NCBI RefSeq assembly: GCF_900186965.1
Contig: NZ_LT906457.1
Coordinates: 1 to 64,000 of the forward strand
Origin: Legionella spiritensis
GTDB lineage: Bacteria; Pseudomonadota; Gammaproteobacteria; Legionellales; Legionellaceae
DNA length: 64,000 nucleotides
Direction of reading: 5' to 3'
In this document: positions 27,004 to 36,434 of the stretch, in pieces
How positions within the stretch are numbered: position 1 is the first letter of the stretch
Layout: every line of letters starts with the position of its first letter
Notes under the pieces: generated by a model
What the model saw: the letters and a program-made list of their open reading frames with translations, nothing else
What the model was told of the DNA's origin: nothing
Databases searched by the model: none
Made by a program: the position numbers and the translations under genes

Positions 27004-28362
27004 CTACGAAATGTCAACAGACCCGGATTTCTTTGTATCCTGTTCGTTTGGCACAATTTTCACCTGAGTAATTTTAGCGCCCTGCGTATTTTCAACGGTG
27101 GCTGAAAAATCAGGAAATTCGATGGTTTTTCCTTCACCGGGCACACTGCCTAGCCTGTATAATATCAAACCCGCTATGGTGGCCACTTCTTCCTCTTCTT
27201 CTGTCGTCAGGAGGATCTCTTTGCCCAGCGCACGTTCCAGAGCATAGAGCGGGCAATCTCCCTTCACGGTTAAAGAGCCATCTCCGTGTTTAATCCAGGT
27301 GTCTTGCGTTTTATGAAATTCGTCCTTGATAACACCAATAACCAGATGTAATAGATGATCAAGGGTAATGAAACCTACCATGGTGCCATGGCGTCCGTAA
27401 ACCAGAGCGAAATGGGGCATCCCGCCTTGAAACTGGCGTAACAAGGCCAGAGCCGGCAGTCGATGCGACACTTTCGGTATGGGTCGAATCAGGGATTGCA
27501 GCGGTAGTTGCTCATCATCCTTGTAATCATTGAGAAACAGCGGCACATCCTTGACATGCAGCAGGCCAATGATCTGCTTTTTTTCCTGATCAAAAACAGG
27601 ATAGCGACTGAACCGGTGATGATTGGTGGTTTCTGTGAGTTTCTTTTTGGTGATGGGACTGTTGATCATGACAATATCATCAGAAGAACGCATCAAATCT
27701 ACGGCTTGCAGATCGGCCAATTCCAGGGTGTGTGCCAGAATACTGCTTGCCTGGGGTGTTAATTCGCCGTGCATCTGACTGGAGCGTAATATCAATTTGA
27801 TTTCATCGCTGGTATGGTATTGTTCCGTGGGATCAAACACATCCAGACCTAATAATTTCAAGAAGAAATTTGAACAGAAATTAAGTAACCAGATGGCAGG
27901 GTACATCATCCAGTAAAAGACGTATAAAGGAACGGCCGTCCATAGAGAAATTTGTTCGCTTTGCCGGATGGCCAGAGATTTTGGCATCAATTCGCCAATA
28001 ACGATATGTAAAAAGGAAATAAGGGAAAAGGCAAAAAGAAACGAGATAAACTCAATGAGAGCGGAGTTCGTGATCCCAAAGACAGGTAACAGGGGGCTTA
28101 GCAGACGGGCAAAGGCGGGTTCACCAATCCATCCCAGCCCCAGGGACGCCAGGGTAATGCCCAGTTGACAGGCGGATAAATAAGCATCCAGCTGTTGATG
28201 AATCCTGGCAAGAATAGCCCCTCGCAAAGGATATTGTTCGGTAATCAATGCGACCCGGGTGTTTCGTAATTTGACCATGCCAAACTCGGCGGCTACGAAA
28301 AAGCCGTTGAGTAAAACCAGTATCATGCCGAAGAAAATCAGCATCAGATTAAATAGGGTCAC
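27004..28362 (-). CDS. CNNM/CorC-type membrane protein with CBS domains
   Basis: This is a member of the HlyC/CorC (CNNM) family, often annotated as hemolysin but now linked mainly to magnesium/cobalt efflux or homeostasis. The 452-residue product has a DUF21 membrane domain (about 1-185, including VAAEFGMVKLRNTRV), a pair of CBS motifs (about 200-335, with RFSRYPVFD...IIGLLHVKD), and a C-terminal CorC/HlyC domain (about 350-435). It shares four bases (ATGA) with the end of coq7, so the two are translationally coupled. Confidence 0.88.
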   Translation of the reverse strand: MTLFNLMLIFFGMILVLLNGFFVAAEFGMVKLRNTRVALITEQYPLRGAILARIHQQLDAYLSACQLGITLASLGLGWIGEPAFARLLSPLLPVFGITNSALIEFISFLFAFSLISFLHIVIGELMPKSLAIRQSEQISLWTAVPLYVFYWMMYPAIWLLNFCSNFFLKLLGLDVFDPTEQYHTSDEIKLILRSSQMHGELTPQASSILAHTLELADLQAVDLMRSSDDIVMINSPITKKKLTETTNHHRFSRYPVFDQEKKQIIGLLHVKDVPLFLNDYKDDEQLPLQSLIRPIPKVSHRLPALALLRQFQGGMPHFALVYGRHGTMVGFITLDHLLHLVIGVIKDEFHKTQDTWIKHGDGSLTVKGDCPLYALERALGKEILLTTEEEEEVATIAGLILYRLGSVPGEGKTIEFPDFSATVENTQGAKITQVKIVPNEQDTKKSGSVDIS

Positions 28363-29003
28363 AGGTAGTAGCTCGTTTTAGTCATCAATTTTGAAACCAT
28401 TCCCATCAGATTTTTAAGTGCCTTGGGCAACTCTGCCGCGCCGGCGTTTTTAGCTGCTTCGGCATGATGTGTTTCATCTTCGTGCATCTGCTCCAGGATA
28501 TGGCGGGTTCTTTCATCCTGCTCTGGAATTTTTTCCATATGGCGCCGCAAATGGGTACTGACCTGCCTCTCCGTTTCGGCGACGAACCCCAGACTCCAGC
28601 GATCACCCGCGATGCCTGCCGCCGCGCCTATCAGGAGTGAACCGATATACCAGAACGGATTTAATACGCTGGGGCGGCTGTCCAGTTCCCGCAAGCGCTG
28701 TTCACACCAGGCCAGGTGCTCGATTTCTTCTTCAGCGGCCTGGGTCATTTGTTCTTTCACGCAGGTAAGTTTCGCGGTTAACGCTTGTCCCTGGTAAAGA
28801 GCCTGGGCACAGACTTCTCCGGCATGGTTTACGCGCATTAATCCGGCAACCTCTTTTTTTTCCCGCTCGGTCAGCGTGTACTTCTCGTCGACTGTTTCTC
28901 CCGGTACAGGGCGGGTGCTCTCACGATGAGGCGGCGGCAGCATGGTACGCAGGGCGGTATCAAACTCTCCGAGTACGCGATCAACCAGATTATAAATGGG
29001 CAT
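28359..29003 (-). CDS. coq7: Ubiquinone biosynthesis hydroxylase Coq7
   Basis: Coq7 is a di-iron monooxygenase performing the last ring hydroxylation of ubiquinone synthesis at the membrane. The 214-residue product has the four-helix di-iron motifs: an early Glu in RVNHAGEVCAQALYQGQ, EEEIEHLAWCEQRL, and the second half ETERQVSTHL plus EDETHHAEAAKNAGA. Its ~40-residue N-terminal lead is usual for bacterial members. Other ubiquinone genes (ubiE, ubiJ, ubiB) lie 11 kb away. It is first in an operon with the CNNM-like gene. Confidence 0.95.
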   Translation of the reverse strand: MPIYNLVDRVLGEFDTALRTMLPPPHRESTRPVPGETVDEKYTLTEREKKEVAGLMRVNHAGEVCAQALYQGQALTAKLTCVKEQMTQAAEEEIEHLAWCEQRLRELDSRPSVLNPFWYIGSLLIGAAAGIAGDRWSLGFVAETERQVSTHLRRHMEKIPEQDERTRHILEQMHEDETHHAEAAKNAGAAELPKALKNLMGMVSKLMTKTSYYL

Positions 29004-29125
29004 GATATGGTTTAACGTATGAATTTTAGCCTTATGTTAACGTGATTGGGAGGAGGTTTGAAGCGGAATATTGTTTCATGACGTACTACAATTCAAGGTA
29101 AGTAGAGTATTTATGGATAACTGTC

Positions 29126-29317
29126 ATGCCGGAATTTAATAAAGGTGTATTAAAACGTCTGAAAAAAACGGACGATAAAGATAAGTCCAAAAAATCAGAA
29201 CAATCGCTTGATGAATCATCGCTGCGTGATTTACTTCAACAAAAAATAGTCGAGACAGAGGAATATAATCCTTTGGCTGATGGTGATTTTGATCATTTTG
29301 ATCCTGACAAACAATAG
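29126..29317 (+). CDS. Small hydrophilic hypothetical protein
   Basis: A 63-residue frame with no recognised family. It is rich in Lys, Asp and Glu, with a basic N-terminal part (KGVLKRLKKTDDKDKSKK) and an acidic C-terminal part (NPLADGDFDHFDPD). The start at ATG 29126 lacks a strong ribosome site, though the clean composition and its isolated position between divergent units favour a real gene. The TAG stop at 29315-29317 is directly followed by a MITE-like end, as in recF, hflX and pirin. Confidence 0.5.
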   Translation: MPEFNKGVLKRLKKTDDKDKSKKSEQSLDESSLRDLLQQKIVETEEYNPLADGDFDHFDPDKQ

Positions 29318-29523
29318 GTTTCGTGAGCCGAAAATTTGAGGTTGGATTTTCTGTGCCTAACCCGGCGTACCAACTTTTCGCAATGTGATAACGCTCCCCC
29401 GGTTACTTACCTGTTCTACTGGCAAAATATTGGAGCATGATCCCCGCAATACGGCCGCAGGCCTCCTTGCGGGCTACGGTTTTTTTGTAAAAAAATGGCG
29501 CCAGAAAATCCTGTTCACGAAAC
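29318..29523. repeat. MITE-like element, copy with right half-core
   Basis: About 206 bp is bounded by gtttcgtgagc on the left and gttcacgaaac on the right, with the left base directly after the TAG of the 63-aa frame. The right arm of the fold-back core is intact (29443-29477, CCCGCAATACGGCCGC... to GGGCTAC), while the left arm is eroded. It occupies most of the gap between the small gene and the deacetylase gene. Confidence 0.7.
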
Positions 29524-29542
29524 CTGGTCGCTGAAAGCGTGA

Positions 29543-30400
29543 TCATTGAAAGATATCATTGACGACATCGCTGACGGAACCGGCCGCCGGTTTATCGTTG
29601 TCCCCGTTTTCCGTTTCCTCACCGGTTTCCGTATGAGCCAGAATCTGATCAAGACGTACGATGCGATACCCTTTTTCCTGATACATATCAATGATGTCAC
29701 CCATGAAATGGCTGTTTAGTAAATTGGCGTGAATCAGTAAAATCTGGCGGCTGACTCCCGGATGTTTTTTTTCAGCTTTGGCCTCTGCCCGCAAGGTTTG
29801 CTGCCAGATAAAATTCAAATAGCGTTTTTTCAGATAATTGAGGCGTTGTGGTCTCTGGCGGTAAGGAATGGCAAACAGTTGGCTGTTAAAGCGGAAATCC
29901 TTGCTGTCGACGGTTACCGGAGCAATGATGTAACCGCTGTCTGCCAGAAATTCATAAACTTTATCACGGCGTTCCCCTTTGCTTTCCGCAAGATATGGGT
30001 AGCGAAAATATTTGGGGCTCGTCATCAGGGGGGTCAGAATGTCGTCGGCTTTCGCGACGTCCTCAATGTATTTTTCCGCGCTGACGCTGTTTAAACTGCG
30101 ATGCGAATAGGTATGGTTTCCCAGCTCAAACCCCTGGTTGCGAAACGCTTCCAGCAATTCCCATTGCCCTTTTTCAATGGAGCCTGCGATAATAAAACCG
30201 GTAGCGGGCACCTTGCGATCGATTAACGCTTGCATGATGTTCATGAACCGATCATGCTCCCGCTGTAATTTTCTGGGATCATGGTTGGCTGATCCAACAA
30301 AGGGCAAGTCATCGATGGTTATGGCTATTTCACGGATCTCGGCGAAAACCTGGCTCCATGTAAGCAGACTAACTAACAGAACGAATAATTTTGTTTTCAT
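29543..30400 (-). CDS. Exported polysaccharide deacetylase
   Basis: This is a NodB-type carbohydrate esterase (CE4) that removes acetyl groups from a polysaccharide or peptidoglycan-like substrate outside the cytoplasm. The 285-residue product has a signal peptide (1-20, ending VFA) and the CE4 motifs: TIDDLP (catalytic/metal Asp pair), GNHTYSH (metal-binding HxxxH), RYPYL and a late LIHAN motif. The last 35 residues form an acidic, Asn-rich tail unlike the catalytic core. The substrate is not evident from context. Confidence 0.88.
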   Translation of the reverse strand: MKTKLFVLLVSLLTWSQVFAEIREIAITIDDLPFVGSANHDPRKLQREHDRFMNIMQALIDRKVPATGFIIAGSIEKGQWELLEAFRNQGFELGNHTYSHRSLNSVSAEKYIEDVAKADDILTPLMTSPKYFRYPYLAESKGERRDKVYEFLADSGYIIAPVTVDSKDFRFNSQLFAIPYRQRPQRLNYLKKRYLNFIWQQTLRAEAKAEKKHPGVSRQILLIHANLLNSHFMGDIIDMYQEKGYRIVRLDQILAHTETGEETENGDNDKPAAGSVSDVVNDIFQ

Positions 30401-30549
30401 TACAAATCCTGTTTGCTTGGAAAAATGTATTATTCAAGCAAGTTTTATGCACAAAATGGCTGGAATAAAAAAATTGCGCAAGCATCCGGTGCGCCTTTCA
30501 TTTATCCTTACTGTGCGTAAACCTTCCCGGAGCTTGTCCGGGACAAATA

Positions 30550-31314
30550 TTATTTTTTCCGGGTGGATTGTGGTATGAAAAACTGGAAATTATAGTTATA
30601 AATACGAACAAACGTTCCATCCGATTCTATTTCATTGAGAACTCGGTTAATCTGGCGCATTTTTTCTTCATTGCCGGGCGTGGTGGCAATACCCATGCCA
30701 TTTCCTACCTGGAATTTCTGATGAATAATATCCACTTGATTCGGGTGCTGATATTTTAAAAACAAGGCGGTGATGTTATTCATAAAAATAGCGTCAACCC
30801 TGTCGTTTTTCAGATCGAGGGCGAGGTTGCTAAATAATTTATAGGGAACAACGGTTAGCCGGTTATTGAAGCGCTCCCTGAGAAAATTAATATATTCCCG
30901 TCCTTGTAACGCGCCTACCCGTTTGCCGTCCAGATCGGTTATTTTTTTTACATGAGAATTAACCAGTACCAGAAAATAGGCATAACTGGGAAGATAAGGC
31001 TGGCTGAAGAGAAACGCTTTTTGTCGCTCCGGTGTGATGATAAGGCCGCCTATGGCAAAATCAATTTTTCCTGCCGCAAGGGCAGGAAATAACTTATTGA
31101 CTTTCATAGGGACGTATTGGCATTGCCATGTTAGCCGGGTACAAATAGCGCTTATGATGTCAATATCAAAGCCCCGGGCGCCTTCCACTTTATCGTAAAC
31201 GCAGTATGGTGGAATAAACAAAGGGATACCAATGCGAACGGCGGCTACAGCCGGGTAGCAGAAACAACAGCACAGAAAAATCATGAAGCGAAACCGTTTC
31301 ATTATCAATCTCAT
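30550..31314 (-). CDS. Periplasmic amino-acid-binding protein (SBP family 3)
   Basis: This is a type 3 extracellular solute-binding protein, normally the periplasmic receptor of a polar amino-acid ABC importer. The 254-residue product has a signal sequence (about 5-25, cysteine-rich, ending VAA), the fold start VRIGIPLFIPPYCVYD, ARGFDIDIISAI, AAGKIDFAIGGLIITPERQKAFLFSQPY and a second lobe with NDRVDAIFMNN. No permease or ATPase gene is adjacent, so it may serve a distant transporter. An alternative start is four codons downstream (MKRFRFM). Confidence 0.85.
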   Translation of the reverse strand: MRLIMKRFRFMIFLCCCFCYPAVAAVRIGIPLFIPPYCVYDKVEGARGFDIDIISAICTRLTWQCQYVPMKVNKLFPALAAGKIDFAIGGLIITPERQKAFLFSQPYLPSYAYFLVLVNSHVKKITDLDGKRVGALQGREYINFLRERFNNRLTVVPYKLFSNLALDLKNDRVDAIFMNNITALFLKYQHPNQVDIIHQKFQVGNGMGIATTPGNEEKMRQINRVLNEIESDGTFVRIYNYNFQFFIPQSTRKK

Positions 31315-31421
31315 GTTGAACTCTGTTGCCTAAATTATAGACCGGGTATGGATATCGGGGTAAAATTGTTCTGAAAAGAACCTGCAACCTGGTTCATTTT
31401 TTGTAACGAGTAGACCGTCAG

Positions 31422-32600
31422 ATGAGTATTTGTATCTTAAAAGGTAAAGACACGGAATCCATTGACAGCGAAGATTACCCCGGCATCAAAGCGTGTTATG
31501 AAAACCTTGTTACCGCCTTGATCGACAAGGGATTCCCGCGAGAATCCATCCGTATTTATTTTGATGATGAAAATCGTCAGATCCATTTTGATTATCATAT
31601 GGATGAGATAGACGCGCTGGTTATGTATGCCGGGTTTGAAAATAAATTACAGGGTAGTTATACCCGGTATCCCTTTTCTGAAGCCTGGCAGGGACATCGT
31701 TATGAATTTTGGCATTATCGATCATTGGAACATTATATTGCTGAAATTAACGGGTTATGTGAAAAATTTGCAGTTTTGTCGGAACGTCGGGTATATCCCC
31801 GTTCGATATGGACATTCAAAGATAAGGATCATGCTTTTTTATCCGGTGCGGAACGAAAAGGTGCTATAAAAAATGCCCTGCAAGAGCTAAGAAAGCAATG
31901 CCCTGTTAGACAGGGCATATTTGTTAATGAAATCCATCATCATCAGTTTCCTAAAAAGTTCCTCATAGAGAATCTTGATTATTTTAAAAAACTTGGAATA
32001 CAAACCCTGTTCTTTGAATTTCTTCTGTATGACAGGCATCAATCGTTACTGAACGCCTATTTTAATAGTGAAAGCGACGAACTTCCCGCGGAACTGGCTT
32101 GCTATCTTCATTATAAGGATGTTGTAAGCGGGTGCTGCTTTTCTGGCTATACCGAGATAGTCAAAGCCGCCAAAAAAGCGGGTATTCGTGTTGTTGCCCT
32201 GGATTCCTATGCGAGTCTTCTTTCAACGGAGAGCAAGATTAAACGAAACTATTTTGACAATGAAGAGTCTGTTCGTTTGCGAAGTTTCAATGGCCTGGCT
32301 GCGGAAATTATTGAAAAAGAACATGGTGATAAACCTTATCTTGTTTTCCTGGGTCTCGAGCATGGTTATGTCAATGGCCATTCGAGGTTCAGAACTACTA
32401 AAAGCGTTGCTGAACTGTTGCCCCACACCTGTTCGGTATTCTTTTCTGATAAACCATTAAGTATAGAAGGCTCGTATAGTCGATACAGCCCTTTCTTTAG
32501 CGACGGAAAAACTCCGGTTGTTAATTATTCCCGCGACAAAAGTGCCGGGGCGGATATTGCCGAATCGTCGTGGCCAAGCCATGTTAGTTGTAAACTATAG
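31422..32600 (+). CDS. Candidate effector with TIKI/EreA-like fold motifs
   Basis: The family is uncertain. The 392-residue product lacks a signal peptide or membrane span. Its central part resembles the ChaN/EreA/TIKI superfamily, also found in large toxins such as Pasteurella toxin: FVNEIHHHQFPKKFLIENL (Glu170, His172), GIQTLFFEFL (Glu199), AAKKAGIRVVALD (Asp261), RLRSFN, and YLVFLGLEHG (His314). Such proteins are metal-dependent hydrolases or unassigned toxin modules. The N-terminal 160 residues are unassigned. The gene stands alone, divergent from the binding-protein gene and followed by another candidate effector. Effector status is inferred from context and lack of a housekeeping match. 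Confidence 0.5.
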   Translation: MSICILKGKDTESIDSEDYPGIKACYENLVTALIDKGFPRESIRIYFDDENRQIHFDYHMDEIDALVMYAGFENKLQGSYTRYPFSEAWQGHRYEFWHYRSLEHYIAEINGLCEKFAVLSERRVYPRSIWTFKDKDHAFLSGAERKGAIKNALQELRKQCPVRQGIFVNEIHHHQFPKKFLIENLDYFKKLGIQTLFFEFLLYDRHQSLLNAYFNSESDELPAELACYLHYKDVVSGCCFSGYTEIVKAAKKAGIRVVALDSYASLLSTESKIKRNYFDNEESVRLRSFNGLAAEIIEKEHGDKPYLVFLGLEHGYVNGHSRFRTTKSVAELLPHTCSVFFSDKPLSIEGSYSRYSPFFSDGKTPVVNYSRDKSAGADIAESSWPSHVSCKL

Positions 32601-32659
32601 GGCTTGCGCCGCCGGCTGTAAATGGCTAAAATTGGACAAGTTTGCCTAATTTTTTTATT

Positions 32660-33745
32660 ATGACCATTGCATTAAAGACCAATGAATATCGGGATATTGC
32701 CGGTATTGTCACCGGAAAACTTAATGAATTGTTTCCAGGGCACCAGAGGCTCATTAACGCCTTCATGGGGCCTGCCATTATTGCCCAACCCCTGAGAATC
32801 TCCACTCCTAAAACGGCGATCAATTTCAATGAGTCGGAAAAAAGCGCCATTAAAACCCTTAGGGCACAAATCAACGAGGAACAGGACAAAGAGAAGCGCT
32901 ACAAGAAACAGCAGCGACTGGAAAGCATGATTCTTCTGGGACAGATATTGTTCGCACAATCAGCCTGCCGGTATTTTCTGGAACAATGTCAACGGAATAA
33001 TGCAGGTAACCTGCTTATTCAGCAATATTTTCAAAGATTACAGGACATTATCGAAAGAGAAGGTGTGGCATTTCAATCGTCCCGTCTTGACGCACTGACC
33101 CGCCGCAAGGAATTCAGCGATATCTGGGCAAAAACAGAGCGAGAAATTCGTGCCGCTGATCTCCCTGTAGACGCTCGTAATCAGTGGTTGAGGAATCTGT
33201 CGCATATGCGTGGATTTTATTATCAGGTCAATGATTTGAATTTCAAATACGCTCAAACACCATCCAGGTCTTTTTCAAAAGTGGTTAATGAACTGGAAGA
33301 TTTCGGATCCAAAGTCGCTCTGTGCGCTTCCATTATTGCCATTGGAGCCACGGCCTTGTCTTTTATCCCGCCTTTAGCCCCAGTCATGGGGGTGATTGCG
33401 TTTACCGCCGCTCATGTGAGTCTGATGATTGGATTGCCCCTGGCTTTGAAAAGAATGGGTACCATACTGTACAACATGATACGATTCGGCGCCGCCCCCA
33501 CCGTTGGTGAAGTGATAGGTACGGCGTTGTTAGGAACCAGCATGCTGCTGGCCGGTTTAAGCGGCATTGCCGCTCAGGCCGTGTCCATGGGTTTTATCGG
33601 TCGCTGGGCAGAGATCACCACGAGCGGGTTGAAGGCGGCCAACAACCTGACCAAAGCGTCAATGGGGATTGCCGGACAAGTGGCTCAATCCTCTCAACAC
33701 GGGCTAATGGATGGGATCCCTTCTCATCCCGTGCCTGTACATTGA
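32660..33745 (+). CDS. Hypothetical protein with C-terminal membrane segments
   Basis: No family is recognised. The 361-residue product has a long hydrophilic, helical N-terminal part with charged stretches (NEEQDKEKRYKKQQR) and clusters of aromatic residues, then three or four hydrophobic segments between about 225 and 335 (ALCASIIAIGATALSF, VMGVIAFTAAHVSLMIG, IGTALLGTSMLLAGLSG). ATG 32660 is chosen over TTG 32642; neither has a clear ribosome site. It follows the preceding candidate effector by 60 bp on the same strand. A hydrophilic body with late hairpin-like membrane segments is common among Legionella effectors targeting host membranes; this is suggestion only. Confidence 0.55.
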   Translation: MTIALKTNEYRDIAGIVTGKLNELFPGHQRLINAFMGPAIIAQPLRISTPKTAINFNESEKSAIKTLRAQINEEQDKEKRYKKQQRLESMILLGQILFAQSACRYFLEQCQRNNAGNLLIQQYFQRLQDIIEREGVAFQSSRLDALTRRKEFSDIWAKTEREIRAADLPVDARNQWLRNLSHMRGFYYQVNDLNFKYAQTPSRSFSKVVNELEDFGSKVALCASIIAIGATALSFIPPLAPVMGVIAFTAAHVSLMIGLPLALKRMGTILYNMIRFGAAPTVGEVIGTALLGTSMLLAGLSGIAAQAVSMGFIGRWAEITTSGLKAANNLTKASMGIAGQVAQSSQHGLMDGIPSHPVPVH

Positions 33746-33823
33746 GGGTTGTTGTATATCCGGCGTCAGGAGTTGATGTTCCTTAATTCGGAATAACGGG
33801 GGCGGCAGGGAATAAAACCGGCC

Positions 33824-34708
33824 TCAAATCAGGTACCGTTTTGCCCCTTCCCTGATTTGGGTAATAAAACGTTGATAGGGTGGCGCGGGTAGTTGCCAGT
33901 AATGCCAATACAAAGGCTGTAACCAGCGTTTGCCCGGACAGATTTCCGCAACAAGACCGGCGGCCAGCTCATCATGAATATCAATTCCGGGTATCAAGCC
34001 AAAACCGTAACCCTGGATGGCGAATTCCTTAAACGCGCTTACCGACGGCACCATGTGGTGGCGATCGGGTGTCCACGTTGTGTTGAAAAAATGATTAAAA
34101 TACTGTTCGTGCAGGCGATCGCGGCTGTCAAACACCAGTAAGGGTGCTTTGCGAATATTGTCTTTAAGCGGTTTATTATTGGAGAAAAAGCGGCGGATGA
34201 AGGAAGGTGAGGCCACGAGCAAATAATCCATGTGTCCTAATGCCACACATTCGCAACCCGGCAAGGATTTCTCATAACTGCCTACGCACGTTGATACGGT
34301 TCCCTGACGAAAATAATCAATGGTCAATTCCTGATCGTCGGTAATGATATCGAGGCTGATGGTTTCCAGCAGCCGGAGTTCAGCGATAAGAGAGCTAAAC
34401 CAGGTTTCCAGGCTGTCGCGGTTAAGGGCGATGGATAAACGGGTCGGGATATCCGGATTGATTTCCTGCAGGACGTGGGATTCAAGCAGTTGCATGCGAT
34501 GCAGCAGGCCAAGCAGTTTTTCGCCCAACGGTGTGGGGTGGTAGGGCAGGGTTCGTACCAGCAAGGGCTGCCCCATCTCGATCTCCAGCTGCTTGATACG
34601 CAGACTGACCGCCGGTTGGGTGATAAACAACAGTCTTGCGGCGGCGGCAAAATTTTGTGTCTGAATAACGGCGTCGAGCGCCTGCAAACCTCGGTGATCA
34701 ATTTTCAT
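33824..34708 (-). CDS. argP: LysR-type regulator ArgP
   Basis: ArgP (IciA) is a LysR-family transcription factor that senses arginine/lysine and activates the argO exporter gene. The 294-residue product has the N-terminal winged helix-turn-helix (AAARLLFITQPAVSLRIKQLE, about 20-40) and a two-lobed effector domain ending with DELAAGLV and the family-like C terminus. It is divergent from an ArgO-like exporter, the standard LysR arrangement and the known argP-argO pairing, although in E. coli these genes are neighbours in the same direction. Confidence 0.88.
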   Translation of the reverse strand: MKIDHRGLQALDAVIQTQNFAAAARLLFITQPAVSLRIKQLEIEMGQPLLVRTLPYHPTPLGEKLLGLLHRMQLLESHVLQEINPDIPTRLSIALNRDSLETWFSSLIAELRLLETISLDIITDDQELTIDYFRQGTVSTCVGSYEKSLPGCECVALGHMDYLLVASPSFIRRFFSNNKPLKDNIRKAPLLVFDSRDRLHEQYFNHFFNTTWTPDRHHMVPSVSAFKEFAIQGYGFGLIPGIDIHDELAAGLVAEICPGKRWLQPLYWHYWQLPAPPYQRFITQIREGAKRYLI

Positions 34709-34801
34709 AAGTAAAATTTATGGATAATCAAAATTATTAATTTTAATAATAATGCAAAATTGGTGATAATTGCCACAATTTATACGACGTGCAGGAAAAT
34801 C
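34709..34801. promoter_or_regulatory. Divergent argP/argO control region
   Basis: This 93-bp AT-rich gap separates the regulator and exporter genes. It contains a dyad (AATTATTAATTTTAATAATA around 34731-34750) and T-N11-A-type words typical of LysR operators. Binding by ArgP is inferred from gene layout; no exact operator is defined. Confidence 0.45.
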
Positions 34802-35407
34802 ATGCTGGTCTATCTCAATGGCTTAATACTGGGACTATCGTTGATCATGGCGCTTGGCCCGCAAAATGTTTTCCTGATTCGCCAGGGCGCCATGCGTAAC
34901 CACCCGATCCTGTCAGCCGTCATTTGTTTTTTCTGCGATGTGATTCTGGTATTGGCCAGCGTGGCCGGTTTGCATGGTATTATGTCTCGCCATCCCGGTT
35001 TGCAGCGGTGGATAACCTGGTTCGGGGTCGCGTTTCTTTTATATTACGGCGGTTCGGCGTTAAAGCGGGCCTGGCAAGCCGCAAGCACTCGGGGAGCTGC
35101 CGGATCAGAAGCCAGTAACCGCTTGCAAATCATTTTTCTGGCCCTGGGATTCAGCCTGTTAAATCCGCACGCCATCATCGATTGTCTGGTGATCATCGGC
35201 ACCGGCAGTGCGCAATTTCCCGGCCACCGACAGGCATTCGTGCTCGGTGTGGCGACGTCCAGCCTGCTTTGGTTCAGTTCACTGACCTTAACCACCCGCT
35301 ATTTTTCCGATGTGTTATCCCGCGCCGCCGTATGGCGGCGGGTGGAATTGTTAAGCGGGTTGCTCATGGTCTTTTTGAGTATGAAACTGCTTGGCAGTCA
35401 ATGGTGA
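34802..35407 (+). CDS. argO: LysE/ArgO-type basic amino-acid exporter
   Basis: This inner-membrane LysE-superfamily protein exports arginine or lysine when internal levels rise. The 201-residue product has about six spans and the family start LNGLILGLSLIMALGPQNVFLIRQG, then ALGFSLLNPHAIIDCLVIIG, a signature seen in ArgO/LysE. ATG 34802 is preferred to 34760 because AGGAAA lies just upstream and it gives the canonical N terminus. Divergence from argP supports the arginine/lysine role. Confidence 0.9.
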   Translation: MLVYLNGLILGLSLIMALGPQNVFLIRQGAMRNHPILSAVICFFCDVILVLASVAGLHGIMSRHPGLQRWITWFGVAFLLYYGGSALKRAWQAASTRGAAGSEASNRLQIIFLALGFSLLNPHAIIDCLVIIGTGSAQFPGHRQAFVLGVATSSLLWFSSLTLTTRYFSDVLSRAAVWRRVELLSGLLMVFLSMKLLGSQW

Positions 35408-35409
35408 GA

Positions 35410-36150
35410 TCAGAGGCGTTTGCCATGAATCCTTTCCATGACCTCTTCGGACGCATTTGAAACCTGCGCGGACACGCCGGCTTTCAATGTTTCAAGAGCG
35501 TCCCTGACGCCGTCTTCTCCGTACAATTTGTATGACCAGCTTGTCGTTTGCACACCACTGGCGAATTGGAGCAATTGTACTTCCTTGTCTCTCGTGAAAT
35601 GTTCGCGAGAGTATAGCTTACCCGGTTTTAAGTCGTCCTCATTCCAGGTATGGATGGTTTCGGCTTTTACCCATGGCCCTAAGGTGGTTATCAGTTCCAA
35701 TACTTCCTTGACGCCCAGTTTATACCAGAGATTGCCGGTGTCCTTGCCCATCGCCCACTGATAAACGACTGTTAAATCTTCCAGAGCTTCGCGATATTCT
35801 TTGTCGTATTGTTTGCGAACCGTAGCATTATAGGTAGCCCAGCAACCAGCCGCGAGAGTGACTGTGACCAGGGGAAGAACCCAGCATCCAACGTAGCCGG
35901 CCGCACTTACCGCGCCGGACACGATGATATGATAATCCACGTTTTGTAATGCCTTCTGCGCATCTGAGAAACGCTTTATCTGATTTTGCAGGAACTCCAG
36001 ATGACTGGCGGATTGATAGTCAAACCCCCCTTCCGGAAGGGTGACTCTCCCCGGTTTGGGTGCTGAGATATTGCTTCCAACACAATAGCTCCAAAATGTT
36101 ACCGCACTATTCAGGACGCTACTTGCAACTCCTCCACTATCTCCAGGCAT
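35410..36150 (-). CDS. Hypothetical protein with a central membrane hairpin
   Basis: No family is recognised. The 246-residue product has a polar N terminus, a hydrophobic stretch of about 40 residues (from YHIIVSGAVSAAGYVG to TLAAGCWATYN, about 83-120) that could form a membrane hairpin, and a charged helical C-terminal half ending in HGKRL. The frame is open from 36306, but ATG 36150 is chosen because GGAGGG lies seven bases upstream; ATG 36165 is an alternative. It is convergent with argO, with only two bases between stops. Confidence 0.55.
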   Translation of the reverse strand: MPGDSGGVASSVLNSAVTFWSYCVGSNISAPKPGRVTLPEGGFDYQSASHLEFLQNQIKRFSDAQKALQNVDYHIIVSGAVSAAGYVGCWVLPLVTVTLAAGCWATYNATVRKQYDKEYREALEDLTVVYQWAMGKDTGNLWYKLGVKEVLELITTLGPWVKAETIHTWNEDDLKPGKLYSREHFTRDKEVQLLQFASGVQTTSWSYKLYGEDGVRDALETLKAGVSAQVSNASEEVMERIHGKRL

Positions 36151-36434
36151 AACACTTCCCTCCATTGAACACGTCAAAATTTCGATTGTAATCACATTAT
36201 TAAGCGGATTGAAGAAAATAATAACAAAAAAAAGTTTTTTTTCGTATGGGGGGAAATAGAAAGGGCCAATCGGTGTGTCGCCAATTGACCCAGTGGAATG
36301 ACACATAGCAAGTCCAACCTCGCGGGGTTGACTATCTCATAACAATAGGTTAATTGTCAACCGTTTTACCGGATTGCATTTGTTGCTATCGGCCGGATGC
36401 GTTACACTGTTTCTTTTGGCATACTTCATTCCTT

